Below are positions 50,901-62,575 of a stretch of 64,000 nucleotides of DNA, piece by piece; within the stretch, counting starts at the first letter, position 1; each line of letters opens with the position of its first letter. A model generated the notes under the pieces. The model was not told where the DNA came from. It worked only from the letters and a program-made list of their open reading frames with translations, and did no database searches. The position numbers and the translations under genes were made by a program. Source of the DNA: Sepioteuthis lessoniana (lineage: Eukaryota; Mollusca; Cephalopoda; Myopsida; Loliginidae); contig OY757904.1 in assembly GCA_963585895.1 (NCBI GenBank), positions 63,642,203-63,706,202 on the forward strand. Reading direction: 5' to 3'.

Positions 50901-51089
50901 CAAACTCACACATCAGATATATATATATATATATTACAGTCATAACGTAGATCAGTAACCTTTGTAAAAACAAAGTTTCATATCTATTAATAGATCTATT
51001 AGTAAAGTAAAAACGTATTTCATGTGACTAGCAATTCATTCAGTTGTCTTCTCTGAAGTGGGAAAATTTTAGCTGCAAGTCCATTTTTG

Positions 51090-51160
51090 CTTAATATATA
51101 TATAGTTTTTAGCATAAAATAACCCTAGACGAGATTTCATGTCGTTATAACCAACTAATC
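51090..51160 (+). repeat. Shared SINE tail fragment
   Basis: TTTAGCATAAAATAACCC and GAGATTTCATGTCGTTATAA fit the tail in a diverged form. Confidence 0.5.
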
Positions 51161-51389
51161 AATCCATCCCACTCCATGTGGGCCGGTAGAAAGCCCGGTA
51201 GCTACATTTTAATTCGAGGGAGAGCTTACTGATACTGTTCCTTGATCCTATTTGAAGACAGACGAAAATAACCCCCCAAAACTAGCATTGTTCATTGGTC
51301 CACTCTGACTTACATTTGAAAGAAAGATTCAAACTCACCCGGTCAGCGAGATTTATATTTCACCCTGCACTGAAGCAAGCCTCCCCTCC

Positions 51390-51725
51390 CCGCAAAGGAC
51401 TTTTCTGAGTATGACACTAAATGTACTCTGATGGTGAGGTTCCAGTTCTGGAGATTTCTGGTGCTAGAAAGTTGCTCTTCATTGCCGTAAATCCCACGTC
51501 CACTATACCTCAGATTAGTAGTTCCTAATAAGTACTCATTTCTGTGTTAAATATATATACTGGAACAATTTTTCCTATATTCTTGGACCGTGTGCCAAAA
51601 ACAAAACCTAACTTTTAAGAATCAATTATATAAGACTATGCATATAAAATTACAATGAACACGATTTTATAACATTTATGTGTTAAATAACCCTTTACGT
51701 GTTGACACGCCATTACAAAAAGTGA
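51390..51725 (+). repeat. Composite repeat D, degraded, with tail
   Basis: GTATGACACTAAATG, CTGATGGTGAGGTTCCAG and CCACGTCCACTATACC match the body. The tail GTTAAATAACCCTTTACGTG / TTGACACGCCATTAC lies at 51682-51716. Confidence 0.6.
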
Positions 51726-53227
51726 ATGAATCAGTAAAAGTTTCGAACGTTTGGTGTAGCACCATCTTCCACTATTTTGCGTCAGAGTCAGTTTAGTCAA
51801 AATTAAACATATATATATTCATTTTATTTTACTTGCATAGAGCGGTCATTGCATAAAATAAAACTATGAAATTACGCCAATATATTTACTGTTAAGAAAA
51901 GTGTCTTTACAATCGAATGGACTGTTTATTTTATTTCATTTTATTTTATTATACAATAAAATGTTGTTGTAGTTGTTGTTGTTTTTGTTATAGTTGTTAC
52001 AGTCCAAACCTTCTTATTGCAACTGAAGCCTCAAAATAAAAGTGTAAATATAACTGCATAAATACGAGGCCACAAAGAGGCAAGCGGGATGAAGAAAGAT
52101 AAAATGAGAGTGACGGAAAAAAATGAATCAAAATAAAACAAATAATGTCTAACTGCAGAAAAATGGCTGATGTAAAACTATCAATCACGGATCCTGCAAA
52201 TATTCGAAGAAAAATAACATTTGTTGCGACATTTTGGGAGTGTATAGAAAGAAACAAAAAGTTACGAGAAACAAAGACAAGCTAAGGTAACTCGAAAAAA
52301 AACAAAACAAAAAAAATCAACAGCAAAAATAAAGGTTCTTTGTCTAGCTTGTCGAAGAATAAGGAAAAAAAATTAAATTCTACAAAAATATCCAAGTTCT
52401 AGAAGACACCTTATCTTTGGTTATTATTTGATATATTCGTTCTCCGTAGAAAATTGTCAGGGAAAAAACGAGAAGAAAGATTGATAAATATGGCTAAAAA
52501 AACATGGAAGCCGAGAAAAGGTCCTTTTGAGGTAGTGGAGAGACGATATCATTTTTTTTCTCGGAAGAATGATTAGAAGAAGAGAAATAATGCAGCTTTG
52601 GGAATGGGTTAAAATGAAGCAGTAAGAATACATAAAAAAGCGTCTATCTCTCTTTCTACTCCCCACCCCCAGTCTAAAAAGCAGGAAGTAAGAGTCTGTG
52701 TACAATATTTACTGCATAACAAAAATACCGTTTTGTTTTGCAAACAAGTCGAATTTTGTCGCTTCATAAATACAATTTGCCTGAACGGCATCAATTGGCT
52801 TGCAAATGGAGAAAGTGCTATGGAGTCAATAAAATACATTTATTGTCGCTTGAAAAGCTGTCTGGCAATTTATCTCAACAGAAGAAGGACTGATATCCAG
52901 TGGCAATACAAACTGGTCAATGATCTATGGAAACTGAAGTACGTTTTACACAAGTACATAAGGCAATGTAGAGTGATATTCAGATGATAATATTCTAAAT
53001 CTTGTGCCATAATCGCTCGTATTAGAGGGAAAATTCAAATAATAGATTAAAAACGAGTAAATAAAGGAAACTAAATAAAAAAAAATAATAGCACCATAAT
53101 ACACAGGGGCAAACATGAAGAAAAATAACAGAAACTAAGTAACGTCAGAAATAGAAAGAATGGCAAGTTTTAAACAGCATGGCATACACAGAAATAAACA
53201 AAAGTTTATTTTTTGCTTTATGTATTT
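51726..53227. other. AT-rich stretch, nothing recognised
   Basis: Frames at 52457-52705, 52609-52839 (minus) and 52733-52987 (plus) are short and show no motif. A (GTT)n-like run lies near 51963-51988. Confidence 0.4.
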
Positions 53228-53445
53228 GGTATGGGTGTGACTCCGTGGCGTAGTGGCTAAAGTGCTAGACTGTTACATCGTACTAAGTGAGTTCGATACG
53301 CAGTTCACTTTCGAACTAATATGATTGGGAAAGGAAATGAAAACTATTTTCTCAGCTAATGGTTAAATAGTACCACTACTGTTCTTCTGTGAGGATGTTT
53401 TTGTCATTAAATAACTCATGACGGTTGATACGCCTTAAGCGAAGA
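53228..53445 (+). repeat. SINE family A
   Basis: A-box TGGCGTAGTGGCTAAAG is close to consensus; the B-box region is GAGTTCGATAC. The body GGTTAAATAGTACCACTAC and tail TCATTAAATAACTC / GGTTGATACGCC follow. Confidence 0.85.
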
Positions 53446-53849
53446 AACTAAACCTTATTACATATTTCATTTATATGATAAAAGATACATATTTACCCGC
53501 TCAAGGACACACGCATACATATATATGTATATGATAATTTGAATATTTTGTGTGTGTGTGTGGATGTTTGAGTACACCTACATTTGTTTGATCACACTCA
53601 GAACAAAGTGTTTCATGTAAACACGAGGAATACCCCTCTAAAAAAAGATAGAATGTAGAACCCGGACTGGACATAGTGGCACGAATTGACATTATTGAAA
53701 AACACCTACCGTGGTTCAAGAGTTATTTATGTGTGATATTGGGTATACAAGTACGTACATACATAACACAACACACTATAGGTCCCGGACCTGACATATA
53801 CATGACAAAAAGTCGATATATTTTTTTATAAAGTACTACCTTCAAATGA

Positions 53850-54570
53850 CATGTGTCAAAATTTCAGCCCAATCGGATTATTAGTTTACAAATTACAGTT
53901 ATTTCATTGAAGCCACTTTTGCAAATTTTCACAACAATGGACAAATCTGAATTTCGTGTCTCGATTAAGCATTGTTTTCTGAATATTACTGTTCAAGCAA
54001 AGCAATGGCTTGATAAGTGTTAATAGGACTCTGTTCCATCATAAGCAACGGTTAAGAGGTAGTATGCTGACTTAAAACGTGGTTGAACTGATATAAATGA
54101 TGCTGATCGCTCAGGTTGGCCAAATTTTGCAGTTATCCTGGAACCCCCCCCAAAAAAAAAACAAACAAAAAAAACCCTCCATAAACTTGATATGGCCGAT
54201 CATAAATTGAAATTTCATGAGATAGCAGAGGAGCTGACGATATCAGAAGGCACTGTATTCACCATTTTGCATGAAATTTGTCAATGAGAAACCTGTGTTC
54301 AAAGTGGGTACCGCATTTGCTCAGAGTCGACCAAAAACAAGTTGTTTTATTAGTTGGGCCTGGGACTCATTCAGTGATGTATTAATTATTCTTATTTTTA
54401 AAGCTATAACCTCCAAGAAATACGACCCTAGGAAGAAAACTGTAGATTTTGTAAAAGCTAATGAGGATTCACATTCGTTGCAAGAAAATGTTTGTCTTAC
54501 TTTTCACAGCTTGAGACTATTAATTGACAGAGAATCTGACACCTTCATAAATTAATGTCTGTGCCAAAAA
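53850..54570 (+). pseudogene. Mariner N-terminal relic
   Basis: From 53938 the translation reads MDKSEFRVSIKHCFLNIT, VQAKQWLDKC, a segment with stops, then DLKRG.TDINDADRSGWPN (54080-54125). KLKFHEIAEELTISEGTVFT follows (54205-54260), then, after a frameshift, MRNLCSKWVPHLLRVDQKQ (54285-54340). This is the mariner DNA-binding half. The catalytic half is missing or unrecognisable. The upstream bases 53870-53935 look like the usual short 5' UTR. Confidence 0.8.
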
Positions 54571-54639
54571 TTTTTAAAAGAAAAAAAAAAAAACAACTGT
54601 AATAAAAGATAAACATGTTAAATGCTATAAACGTAAAAT

Positions 54640-54880
54640 TAGCAACCATAATCGACATGATGGCTCCCCCTTTCGTTAGCTACTACACCAATATGCAGGG
54701 GAGGGCACGACTCTTTTTCCTGGATTGCTCCGCTCTACTCTTGATACTTACCTTATAATACTGAGTGTTCAGCAAGATGGCATCAAATACCATTTTTTGA
54801 GTCTTTGATATGACTCGACCTGGGAACGAACACCGGTGTCCAGGCCCATTGACGATCACTCCACTAGGTCATACATAAAC
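54640..54880 (-). repeat. SINE family C
   Basis: Reversed copy: TTAGCTACTACACCAATATG, GGATTGCTCCGCTCTAC, CAGCAAGATGGCATCAAATA and GATATGACTCGACCTGGG. The A-box end is near 54870. Confidence 0.85.
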
Positions 54881-55309
54881 GGTATTGATTATAATTGAAT
54901 TATTGTCCAGTTCAGGTAAAGATTCTTTCGTATCTACAGCGAACTGATCAAGGTAGATACAGCTATCTTTGACTTCATCGTAGAAATAAAAAAAAAAATT
55001 AAATAAACAAGAACAAACTAAAAATGAATAACTACACCAAAGTTTTCAGTTTGATGAGAACGAGAATATAGAAGATATTTTACAATCTTACCGCAGAATT
55101 TGATTGATTGATTGAAAGGCCGCCTTAGATATGTGACATGTGTTTCAAGAATATATTTAATTGCCAAAGCTTTCAAAATAAAACTTGGGTGAATGGACAG
55201 AAAAATGAATGAAATATGATTCCTTGGAGTACGTCAATATTTGATTTGTAAAAAAAGATAAAATAAATATATTTTCCGGTAAATTTATAGCAAATCCAGG
55301 ATATTTTTA
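54881..55309. other. AT-rich stretch, nothing recognised
   Basis: No coding or repeat signal is identified. Confidence 0.4.
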
Positions 55310-55620
55310 TACTATATATTTCATTCATATTTTTGCTGCGTTAACATTATGGTATACAAGACACAGAAATTAAAAACATCACGTGGGTGTATGACATTAA
55401 ATGTGCATATCATGACAGTTGTAGAAAATTAGAACGTCAATAGCTATCTCGTATTAGGGTTTTGTCGGAAGCTAAACGATTTTAGGAAACAATAAGAATT
55501 AACAAAAACAAAAAATCGAAGCAAATAAAAACAAAACCCAAACCAAAAACAAAAACAAAAGAAAATAAAAGTAGCAGAAAAAATTGTGGTGTATGCAGGC
55601 TAAAACCTCCAACTGGATTT

Positions 55621-55790
55621 TCTTTTTTTTTTTTTTTTTTTTTTTTTCATCATACAACGTGTGGAAGCACGTGCGATACCCTAGCCTCATCAGCCGCCAT
55701 CCAGGGTGATAACACAGTTTCGGTAGCTTAAGGCGGTACTGCCACTCCTGGCGCTACTGAGCAGCTTTTGCCACCGGATAGGGTATTTAA
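55621..55790 (-). repeat. Small A-tailed element
   Basis: On the minus strand this begins ATACCCTATCCGGTGGCAAA and ends in a long A-tail (the T-run 55621-55647). Near its ends lie inverted GATACCCTA/TAGGGTAT (55674 and 55780). It is more GC-rich than its surroundings and looks like a SINE of a type not otherwise seen here. Confidence 0.5.
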
Positions 55791-56344
55791 AAAAAAAAAC
55801 CTATGTATACGTAAGATCAACTAAAAGTGGACATTACATTAGACGTTCGTTCATCTTCATTTTGGTGCAGTTTGTGATTTAAAAAAGCGTTTACTTATGG
55901 CCGTTAGATGTCATAGCAACCGTTTCTTGATTTTGCGTAATTACACGAGAATGGTGGTTACACGTGTATAACATTCGTGTTGAAATCCTTTCTATATCCG
56001 TTATCTTTTCGATTCGTTTTCTTTCATTTATGCATTACTGCCCAAAAGATTATAGGTCTGCAGTAAGAAGTCATAGAACAAGATTTTGTGTTGTGCAATC
56101 GTCGTATTCTCAGTGAATAAGCATCTCATTTCGTTTGAAACTTAACATAAATCCTTTGATATAACATAATTTACAAACATTTTTGTTGTTTTAAAATTAT
56201 GGTTGGTAGGCTACAAAAAATGAATGTAGATGCCTGACAATAAATCTACAGATTATGAATTTTGCATAAAATTAAGATCATGAAGAGCTACCCTCGAACA
56301 TCAACCTCATACGAAACTAAGCTTCTTAAAGATAAAAAAAAAAA

Positions 56345-56790
56345 ACAGAACAGAACAGAACAGGCGAGTGCCCCGGGGCCTGTTCTGGACTTCGGTCCGG
56401 AGCGTGGCCCTGGAAAAGGAACAATGGCAGACTTGGGGCCTTTAATTAGGCACCTAGTTTCGACTAGGCTACCTTCGGGTGGGCGAGCTGCATTTTTGTC
56501 TCCTTTGTCCCCCTTGTACGGCACTAGACCATGCGTCTAGTTTAAGCCGTTTACTGGCATACGTGCCCGGACCCACATTTGGGTTCGTGAAACCGCTTGC
56601 CTCATCAGGCTCACATTGCACTAAGTGAGCCGATGAGCAGCACTGACAAGCAGGGTTCGAGTCTCGGCTCCTTCCCGACCTTCCCCTCCCCTTTATCCCC
56701 ACTTTAATTGGCCTTCGGGCTTTTGACCTTGTGTCAAGTCGTGTCTGGTGGGAGGCAGCGACAAATACTACAGGACAGAACAGAACAAAC
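56345..56790. repeat. GC-rich insertion with tRNA-like B-box
   Basis: This is the most GC-rich block in the window. It is flanked on both sides by ACAGAACAGAAC (56345-56361 and about 56772-56786), possibly a long target duplication. Near 56650 is GGGTTCGAGTCTCGGC, a good B-box in plus orientation. The remainder (TTCGGTCCGGAGCG, GCCTTCGGGCTTTTGACC) matches nothing else here. Confidence 0.5.
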
Positions 56791-58090
56791 AAAAAATACA
56801 ACAAAAATCACCCAAACTCTGTCCAGCTCGTAACTATCTATTGACTTATTCAGTCTGCTGTAAGCGGTTATTAAATAAAATCCTATAGTAATTTACAAAG
56901 CTTTTTGCATAAATTTGGCACAAGATCAAATAAATGGAGTATCCGTTGAGACTTTAAATCTCTCGTGAATGCATGCTAGTCTAGTTTAGTAACTATTACC
57001 CCACCTGAGGTGCCCTTTACAAGATCTTATATAGTGTGGGAGAGACGGTCGCATTCAAAATAATTATTTTAAAGATTTTGCTTGAAACATGGAAATTTAC
57101 CCTTTCATTTCATATATCATATTTATAGTATTGTTGCTTTAAAATCATGGTCACAAGAAATTAGAAGGAAAGTCTTGTGGGCACCTAACAATAGTACCTC
57201 TGATCCTGTCTCCTGTACCAAATTAGACCATCAATAACTACTCTTGATTTATGGTCTTTTACGAGACAAAACTATTTTAAGACAAAACTCAAAATAAAAA
57301 AGGGGTCTATCTGCACAGTAAATATAAACTGAATCATTTGATCTGCACTGACAAATCATTAAACTAGATTCTGTGCAGTGTCGTATTAATAGCAAAATTA
57401 AATAAAGATTTTATTTGAAACTTTGACATTAATCGTTTGATATTATGAATTTAATTGGAATTTTTGTTGCTTTGAAATTATAGTTCGTGAACCACAGAAA
57501 AAAAGATCTGCACGTGATGGCCTGTCAATAGTTCAGCAGATTATGACAACTGTATGGAATCTGATTGTCAATCACTACCCAACAAGTATATCTTGCTTGA
57601 AACAAATATATTTTAAGAAGACAAAGGAAAAAAGAAAAAAAATGAGGTGTGCTTGGACCAAAACCAACTTGCAGAGTCATTAAACAAGATTCTATATCGT
57701 ATAGCTTACACATTTGCAGCAAATATATATCAGATTTGGTTTGAAACTTTAATATAATATATTTTATTCATGTTTTTTACTGGTTCAAAATTATGTCGCT
57801 TGATCACAAAAAAAGAAAAAAAAACATGTAAAAACGTGTGGGCGCCTGATAAAGATCATGTCAACTTTAAATTAGACCGTCAATAGCTACCCAAGATTTA
57901 GTCCGAAACTAAGCTGTATTTGTAAAAAAAAAAACGAATTTCGTTCGGATAGTAATTACCTACTGGTTTATTTGATCTGCACTGAGAAGTTATTAAACAA
58001 AATTCTGTATCATGAAGTAGTCGTATTCATAGCAAATATACAAAACAATTTTGTCGGAAACCTAAACTTTTATTAATTAAGTAATAATAA

Positions 58091-58481
58091 GTCGTGTGAG
58101 AATAATCGAAATATGGATAGGATTCGGTATAGCTGCTTCAAAATTGGCAGGAATCTCTTGAAAGCAATTTAGGTTTTGTTTAGTCCTTGCGACAATTAGA
58201 AGGTCCGAGGATGCTACACACTGCCTGGAAAATATCTCACCATTAGGAATATCTTCCCAGCCAATCCTTTTCGTCCCGTGCAGAAAGTCTGGATAAAAAT
58301 TGCATCAACCAAATCTGCCAGCTTTAATTATCGTCCAGATGAAAAACCATGCTACCAAATATGTCAAGTGAAAACAATCTTGTGACTAAGTTTAGTTTAG
58401 TCTGATACCAGACAGCAATCCAGCAACAGTCAATGAATATACTTTTTGATATCCATTTGCTTGTAAAAGGATTTTGATATG
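58091..58481. other. Unrecognised stretch
   Basis: No coding, RNA or shared-repeat signal is seen. Confidence 0.4.
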
Positions 58482-58801
58482 GATTATGCGAATCACCCCA
58501 CGAGACACCAACTGTACGGCCACCTGCCCCCTATCACGAAATCTATTCAAGTTAGGCGAACCAGACATGCTGGACATTGCTGGAGAAGCAGAGATGAACT
58601 CATAAGAGATGTACTCTTATGGATCCCCACACACGGCCGCGCAAAAGCAGGACGACCAGCACGAACGTACATTCAGCAGCTGTGTGAGGATACAGGATGT
58701 TGTCCTGAAGACCTGCCTAGGGCGATGGACGATAGGGAGGAGTGGCGAGAGAGGGTCAGGGATATCCGTGCTGCCAGCACGATATGATGATGATGATGAT
58801 G
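58482..58801 (+). pseudogene. LINE 3' end (family L)
   Basis: An intact frame over the last ~95 codons: HPTRHQLYGHLPPITKSIQV through TRHAGHCWRSRDELIRDVLL to REEWRERVRDIRAASTI, then ATGATGATGATGATGATG. It is 5'-truncated and one of the best preserved copies, so probably among the youngest. Confidence 0.88.
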
Positions 58802-58989
58802 CGTAGAATGATACCCTAATTTCATCTGTTTATACTTTATTTTATATTATTTGGTACTTTAAAGAACTGTTTATATATTACAATATAATTTAGGCTTCTG
58901 TTTGCTAGAAATCATTTTATCAAAACATTGCTATACTCTATTATTTTTGTCTGGCAAAAATTATGGAATTAGCACTCTTAAATGTTTAT

Positions 58990-59465
58990 TGCTTATTGTT
59001 TATTTGGGTTTATGGCATATCAACCTTTGCAGGTTACTTAATGCCAAATCCATTCTTATACAAATAGACAGTTCTTTTTGAAACAATTCAGTTGAGCATC
59101 CGTAAATAGTTTGATTTTCAAACTGTTCTATTTCAAGCAATTTAGTTTAGCATAAGTATGCAATTAAAATGTTAAAACAGTTCCATTTTATACAATTCAG
59201 TTTAGCATGAATACGTAGTTTAAATGCAAAAACAGTCCCCTCTCCACCAGCACAGTCTAGTTCTACTTGACCCATAGATAAGACCCTATCAGGTCCTGCT
59301 ACTCCGAGTCAGAGTGAACCTGGGAGCGATTGCCATGAAGGGGTACTCCGCATTTCCCAAAGCTCCAGCATTACTGGAATCTCACTATCAGACTGTTTAG
59401 TTTGTTATCCAGGAGAGAGAAGCTGAGAAGCTGTCCGCGAATTCTCCAGCATCAGCTGACTGGGC
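58990..59465 (-). repeat. Composite repeat D, full layout
   Basis: The reversed tail (TGGCATATCAACCTTTGCAG, 59011) is followed by ATTCAGTTGAGCATCCG / AACTGTTCTATTTCAAGC VNTR units. The body runs from CCATAGATAAGACCC to CAGCTGACTGGGCA. Confidence 0.85.
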
Positions 59466-59984
59466 AACACACTTAAATAATGCTCTCTTATACAATACCA
59501 GATTAGACGCATAACATCTTTCCTTTCATAAACGAATAACATATTTCCTTTAATAGATAAACCTCAGGCCTTTATAGAATATTCCTAAACAAACTAGAAT
59601 TGATTAATTATATTAATGCTATGTTTTCCAACTCATGAAGAAAATATGCAATAAACACTTTGGAATTATTAAAAAACAAAACAAAACAAAAAAAAAAGAC
59701 GAAGAATTAATACTTAGTTATCCTCCTCCATTTTTAATGACAACCTTATTTCTTCCGGGCATGTTTTTCATTAATTAAAAACATGAATATCAAATAGCTT
59801 ATAACTTACCTGAATGGCAGTTTATAGATTTTTCTTGCTGAATGCAGTCTTCACATGTACCGATTTAAAAAAAAATTCAACCAGTAATTTTCAATTCGAT
59901 GTTGATCCTGGCTGTTCGCTGGCCATGTTAATTATTTTACATATCTTTCCTGAAGGAAAACTTTAATATCCTGGCCTCTGTTGT
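59466..59984. other. AT-rich stretch, nothing recognised
   Basis: No coding or repeat signal is identified. Confidence 0.4.
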
Positions 59985-60345
59985 AGAATACACTGACTGC
60001 TTCTCTGCAGAGGTGAAAGACTCACACGCAACGAGTATCCCGCATATGACACTAAACAATCTGATGGTAAGGTTTCAGTAATGCTGGAGCTTTGGGGAAT
60101 GTGGAAACCCTTTCATTGCATAGCTCTCAGGTCCACTCTGACCGGGTGTGGTATCACCTGATGAATTCATATCTATGGGTCAAATAGACCTAAACTGTTT
60201 ACTAATGGTAACTGAATTGTTTGAAATAAAACTGTTTTAATATTTAGTTGTTTGTAACCTAAAAAAACTATTCTTATACTAAATTATATTTTTGGAAATT
60301 TAATTCAGCATTGAAAACGGGTTGATACGCTGTAAAAAAAACAAA
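59985..60345 (+). repeat. Composite repeat D, sense copy
   Basis: GTAGAATACACTGACTGCTT starts the body, and CAATCTGATGGTAAGG and GAGCTTTGGGGAATGTGG follow. One or two VNTR units (ACTGAATTGTTTGAAATAAA) come next, then the tail CAGCATTGAAAACGGG / GTTGATACGCTGTAAAA. Together with the inverse copy 500 bp away it forms a large inverted repeat. Confidence 0.8.
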
Positions 60346-60917
60346 ACAAAAAAAACAGCCCCGTAAATCCTTGGCTCTGAGACAAGATCAATTATTGTAC
60401 TGAAAAACTACTTCATAATCTGCCAACCACTTTTGTAACGATGAAATGTGAAAATTATCCATTATTTCAATGTACCCATCAGGAATAATTTTTGAGGTAA
60501 CGATTGCTATCTGCCTTGGTTTTTTAAGTGAGAAGCCACAACCTTTCATAAATAAGTTGGAAAATGTATTTGTTTCATTCAGGCAGATTTTATTTGTTTC
60601 CTTCGAACGTTAGCAGAAAGAAATCTCAGGCTAATCACTTTTCCCCATGTGTATTACCGATTCATGAAAAACATATTCTGACAATGGTAATTACATAAAT
60701 TTTAACCAGAGATAGTAAAAATATATAATGGTTGGAACTGAGTTGAAAATGGTCGTCAAAATATAAACATTCACTTGGTTTGTACCTATAATAATTGAAG
60801 AGAATGCGAGTTATCTTTCTTTTTTGTCTTAAGTTCTCCGTTATTTCCCAGCGACCCAACTAAGATTTGCAAAAGATTGTAGGTCAACGTAGCTTGATAA
60901 AATAATATTTTTTACGG
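60346..60917. other. AT-rich stretch, nothing recognised
   Basis: No coding or repeat signal is identified. Confidence 0.4.
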
Positions 60918-61350
60918 TAAGTCATCATCATCATCATCATGTCACGCTGTTTGAATAGATCTCCCAGACCCTCTCTCGCTACTTTTCTCAATCATCCATC
61001 GCTCCCAGATCTTCTTCAAGGCTATAACCTGTATTGGCACAGAGCTCTTGTATATATTTTCTATCTGGTTGTCCTGCCCTTGCTCGTTCATGTGGGGGAG
61101 TCCACAGGAGTATGTCACATGAGTTCGTCCTTATTTCTCCAGCAGTTTTCCCATGTCTGGTTCATCTAACTTTGATAGTTTACGGGATGGGTGGTAGGTG
61201 GGCGTAAAGCTGCTGTTTTATGGAGTGTTGTCTTCAGGACTTGTTCAATATTGCTTGCAGCATTCTTGTGTAATTGCCGTCAAGCTTTTTCTCCATACGT
61301 CCATGGAGTGTATCCGTAAATCAGTATCCACACGATCGCTGCTTGGAAAA
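60918..61350 (-). pseudogene. LINE 3' end (family L), diverged
   Basis: Starts with the reversed tail CATCATCATCATCATCATG and runs back to about the LLYG motif region (TACGTCCATGGAGTGTATCC near 61297). It carries many substitutions and is among the oldest copies. Confidence 0.8.
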
Positions 61351-61369
61351 AAATGTTTTTCTACAAGGA

Positions 61370-61415
61370 TGATTTAGCATTAAATAATTCACGAGGGTTT
61401 TAATGTCATTCAATA
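61370..61415 (+). repeat. Shared SINE tail fragment
   Basis: TTTAGCATTAAATAATTCAC and GAGGGTTTTAATGTCATTCA fit a diverged tail. Confidence 0.55.
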
Positions 61416-61621
61416 AGGACCGCAAACTAAATCAATATTCACCTGTTGTCCTGAGATTTCTTGCCATACATCTGTGTGTCAATCAATTTCTACTTTATCA
61501 CCCAACTACTTTTTCTGTTAAATTACAATTAACAGAACAATATTAAAAATTTAACACTATGTCAACCCGTCTAGGGTTATTTTATGCTCAGGAGTTAGGG
61601 AATCACATTTATTGTAAGTTT

Positions 61622-62060
61622 TTATGGAAATCAGACCTAACCGATAAAATGAAACGCAGTTTCTTCCAGGCAGCGGTCACATCGATACTGCTATATGGAC
61701 GCTTAAAAAAACGTCTGGAAAAGAAGCTAGACGGCAATTACACTAGAATGCTACGTGCAATCTTAAACAAGACACCAACTGTTCGGCCACCTGCCCCCTA
61801 TCACGAAAACTATTCAAGTTAGACGAACCAGACATGCAGGACACTGCTGGAGAAGCAGGGACGAACTCATAAGAGATGTACTCTTATGGACCCCCACACA
61901 TGGCCGTGCAAAATTAGGACGACCAGCACGAACATACATTCAGCAGCTATGTGAGGATACGGGATGTTGTCCTGAAGACCTACCTAGGGCGATGAACAAT
62001 AGGGAGGAGTGGCGAGAGAGGGTCAGGGATATCCGTGCTACCAGCGCGATATGATGATGA
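61622..62060 (+). pseudogene. LINE 3' end (family L)
   Basis: Reads WKSDLTDKMKRSFFQAAVTS then ILLYGR, skips about eight residues (CTTWTLT), continues LEKKLDGNYTRMLRAILNKT, and lacks the SW.QHP..HQLYG stretch. Frame breaks follow. The 3' end is TATGATGATGATAATA. It faces the copy at 60918 tail-outward. Confidence 0.85.
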
Positions 62061-62321
62061 TAATATATATATTGAAGGTTTGTTATCCCTAAATGAAAAA
62101 TATTTTTAAAAAATTACCACTGTATATAATAATAAAATCCTCAATACTAATAACAACAGCGAACCTGTGCTTTGTTACAAGTTTTGGATTTTCTTGTTCA
62201 ATCTTATTAACGAGAGTTCCTATCATAGTTTTGGTTGTGTTGTTAAGATGCTGAATAGATCGTAGCAATATTGAGGGATATAATTGAAGAGAATATAAAT
62301 AAGGGTTTCCCCCACAATTTC

Positions 62322-62575
62322 AGTGGGGTGTCTTCGTGGTGTAATGGTTAAAGCGATGGACTGCAGAATCGTAGTACGCGAGTTCGTACTCCATTCGCGC
62401 TATTACGTTCACTTTCGGGCAAATACCCTTGGGAAAGGTGTGAACCCCCTTATCCTCCCAGCTATGGGTTAAATAGTACCACTACTGTTCTTCTAGGAGG
62501 ATAGCATTGGCATTAAATAACCTACGAAGGTTGATATGCCATTAAACATAGAAAACAAACCAAACCAAACAATTT
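62322..62575 (+). repeat. SINE family A, full length
   Basis: A-box TGGTGTAATGGTTAAAG, B-box GAGTTCGTACTCC, body CAAATACCCTTGGGAAAGG, tail GGCATTAAATAACC / GAAGGTTGATATGCCATTAA and an A-rich end (AAACAAACCAAACCAAAC). It is very similar to 47091-47325. Confidence 0.92.

Larger units (their letters stand above)
55310..58090. repeat. Diverged ~310-350-bp tandem array
   Basis: A unit containing TGATCTGCACTGA-AG-TTATTAAAC...ATTCTGTAT, GAAACTTT-A-ATTAAT and GTTGCTTTGAAATTAT recurs at about 56053, 56846, 57341, 57670 and 57980, with AAATTAGACCGTCAATAGCT at 55428, 57215 and 57867. Spacings of adjacent copies are near 310-335 bp. Insertions at 55621-55790 and 56345-56790 enlarge some intervals. Copies are well diverged, so the array is old. 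Confidence 0.75.

Noticed and set aside
56262-56804. Overlapping frames of 78-111 codons on both strands in the GC-rich block
   Set aside because: GC-rich sequence has few stops, and none of the translations shows a domain. Long frames on both strands point to composition.
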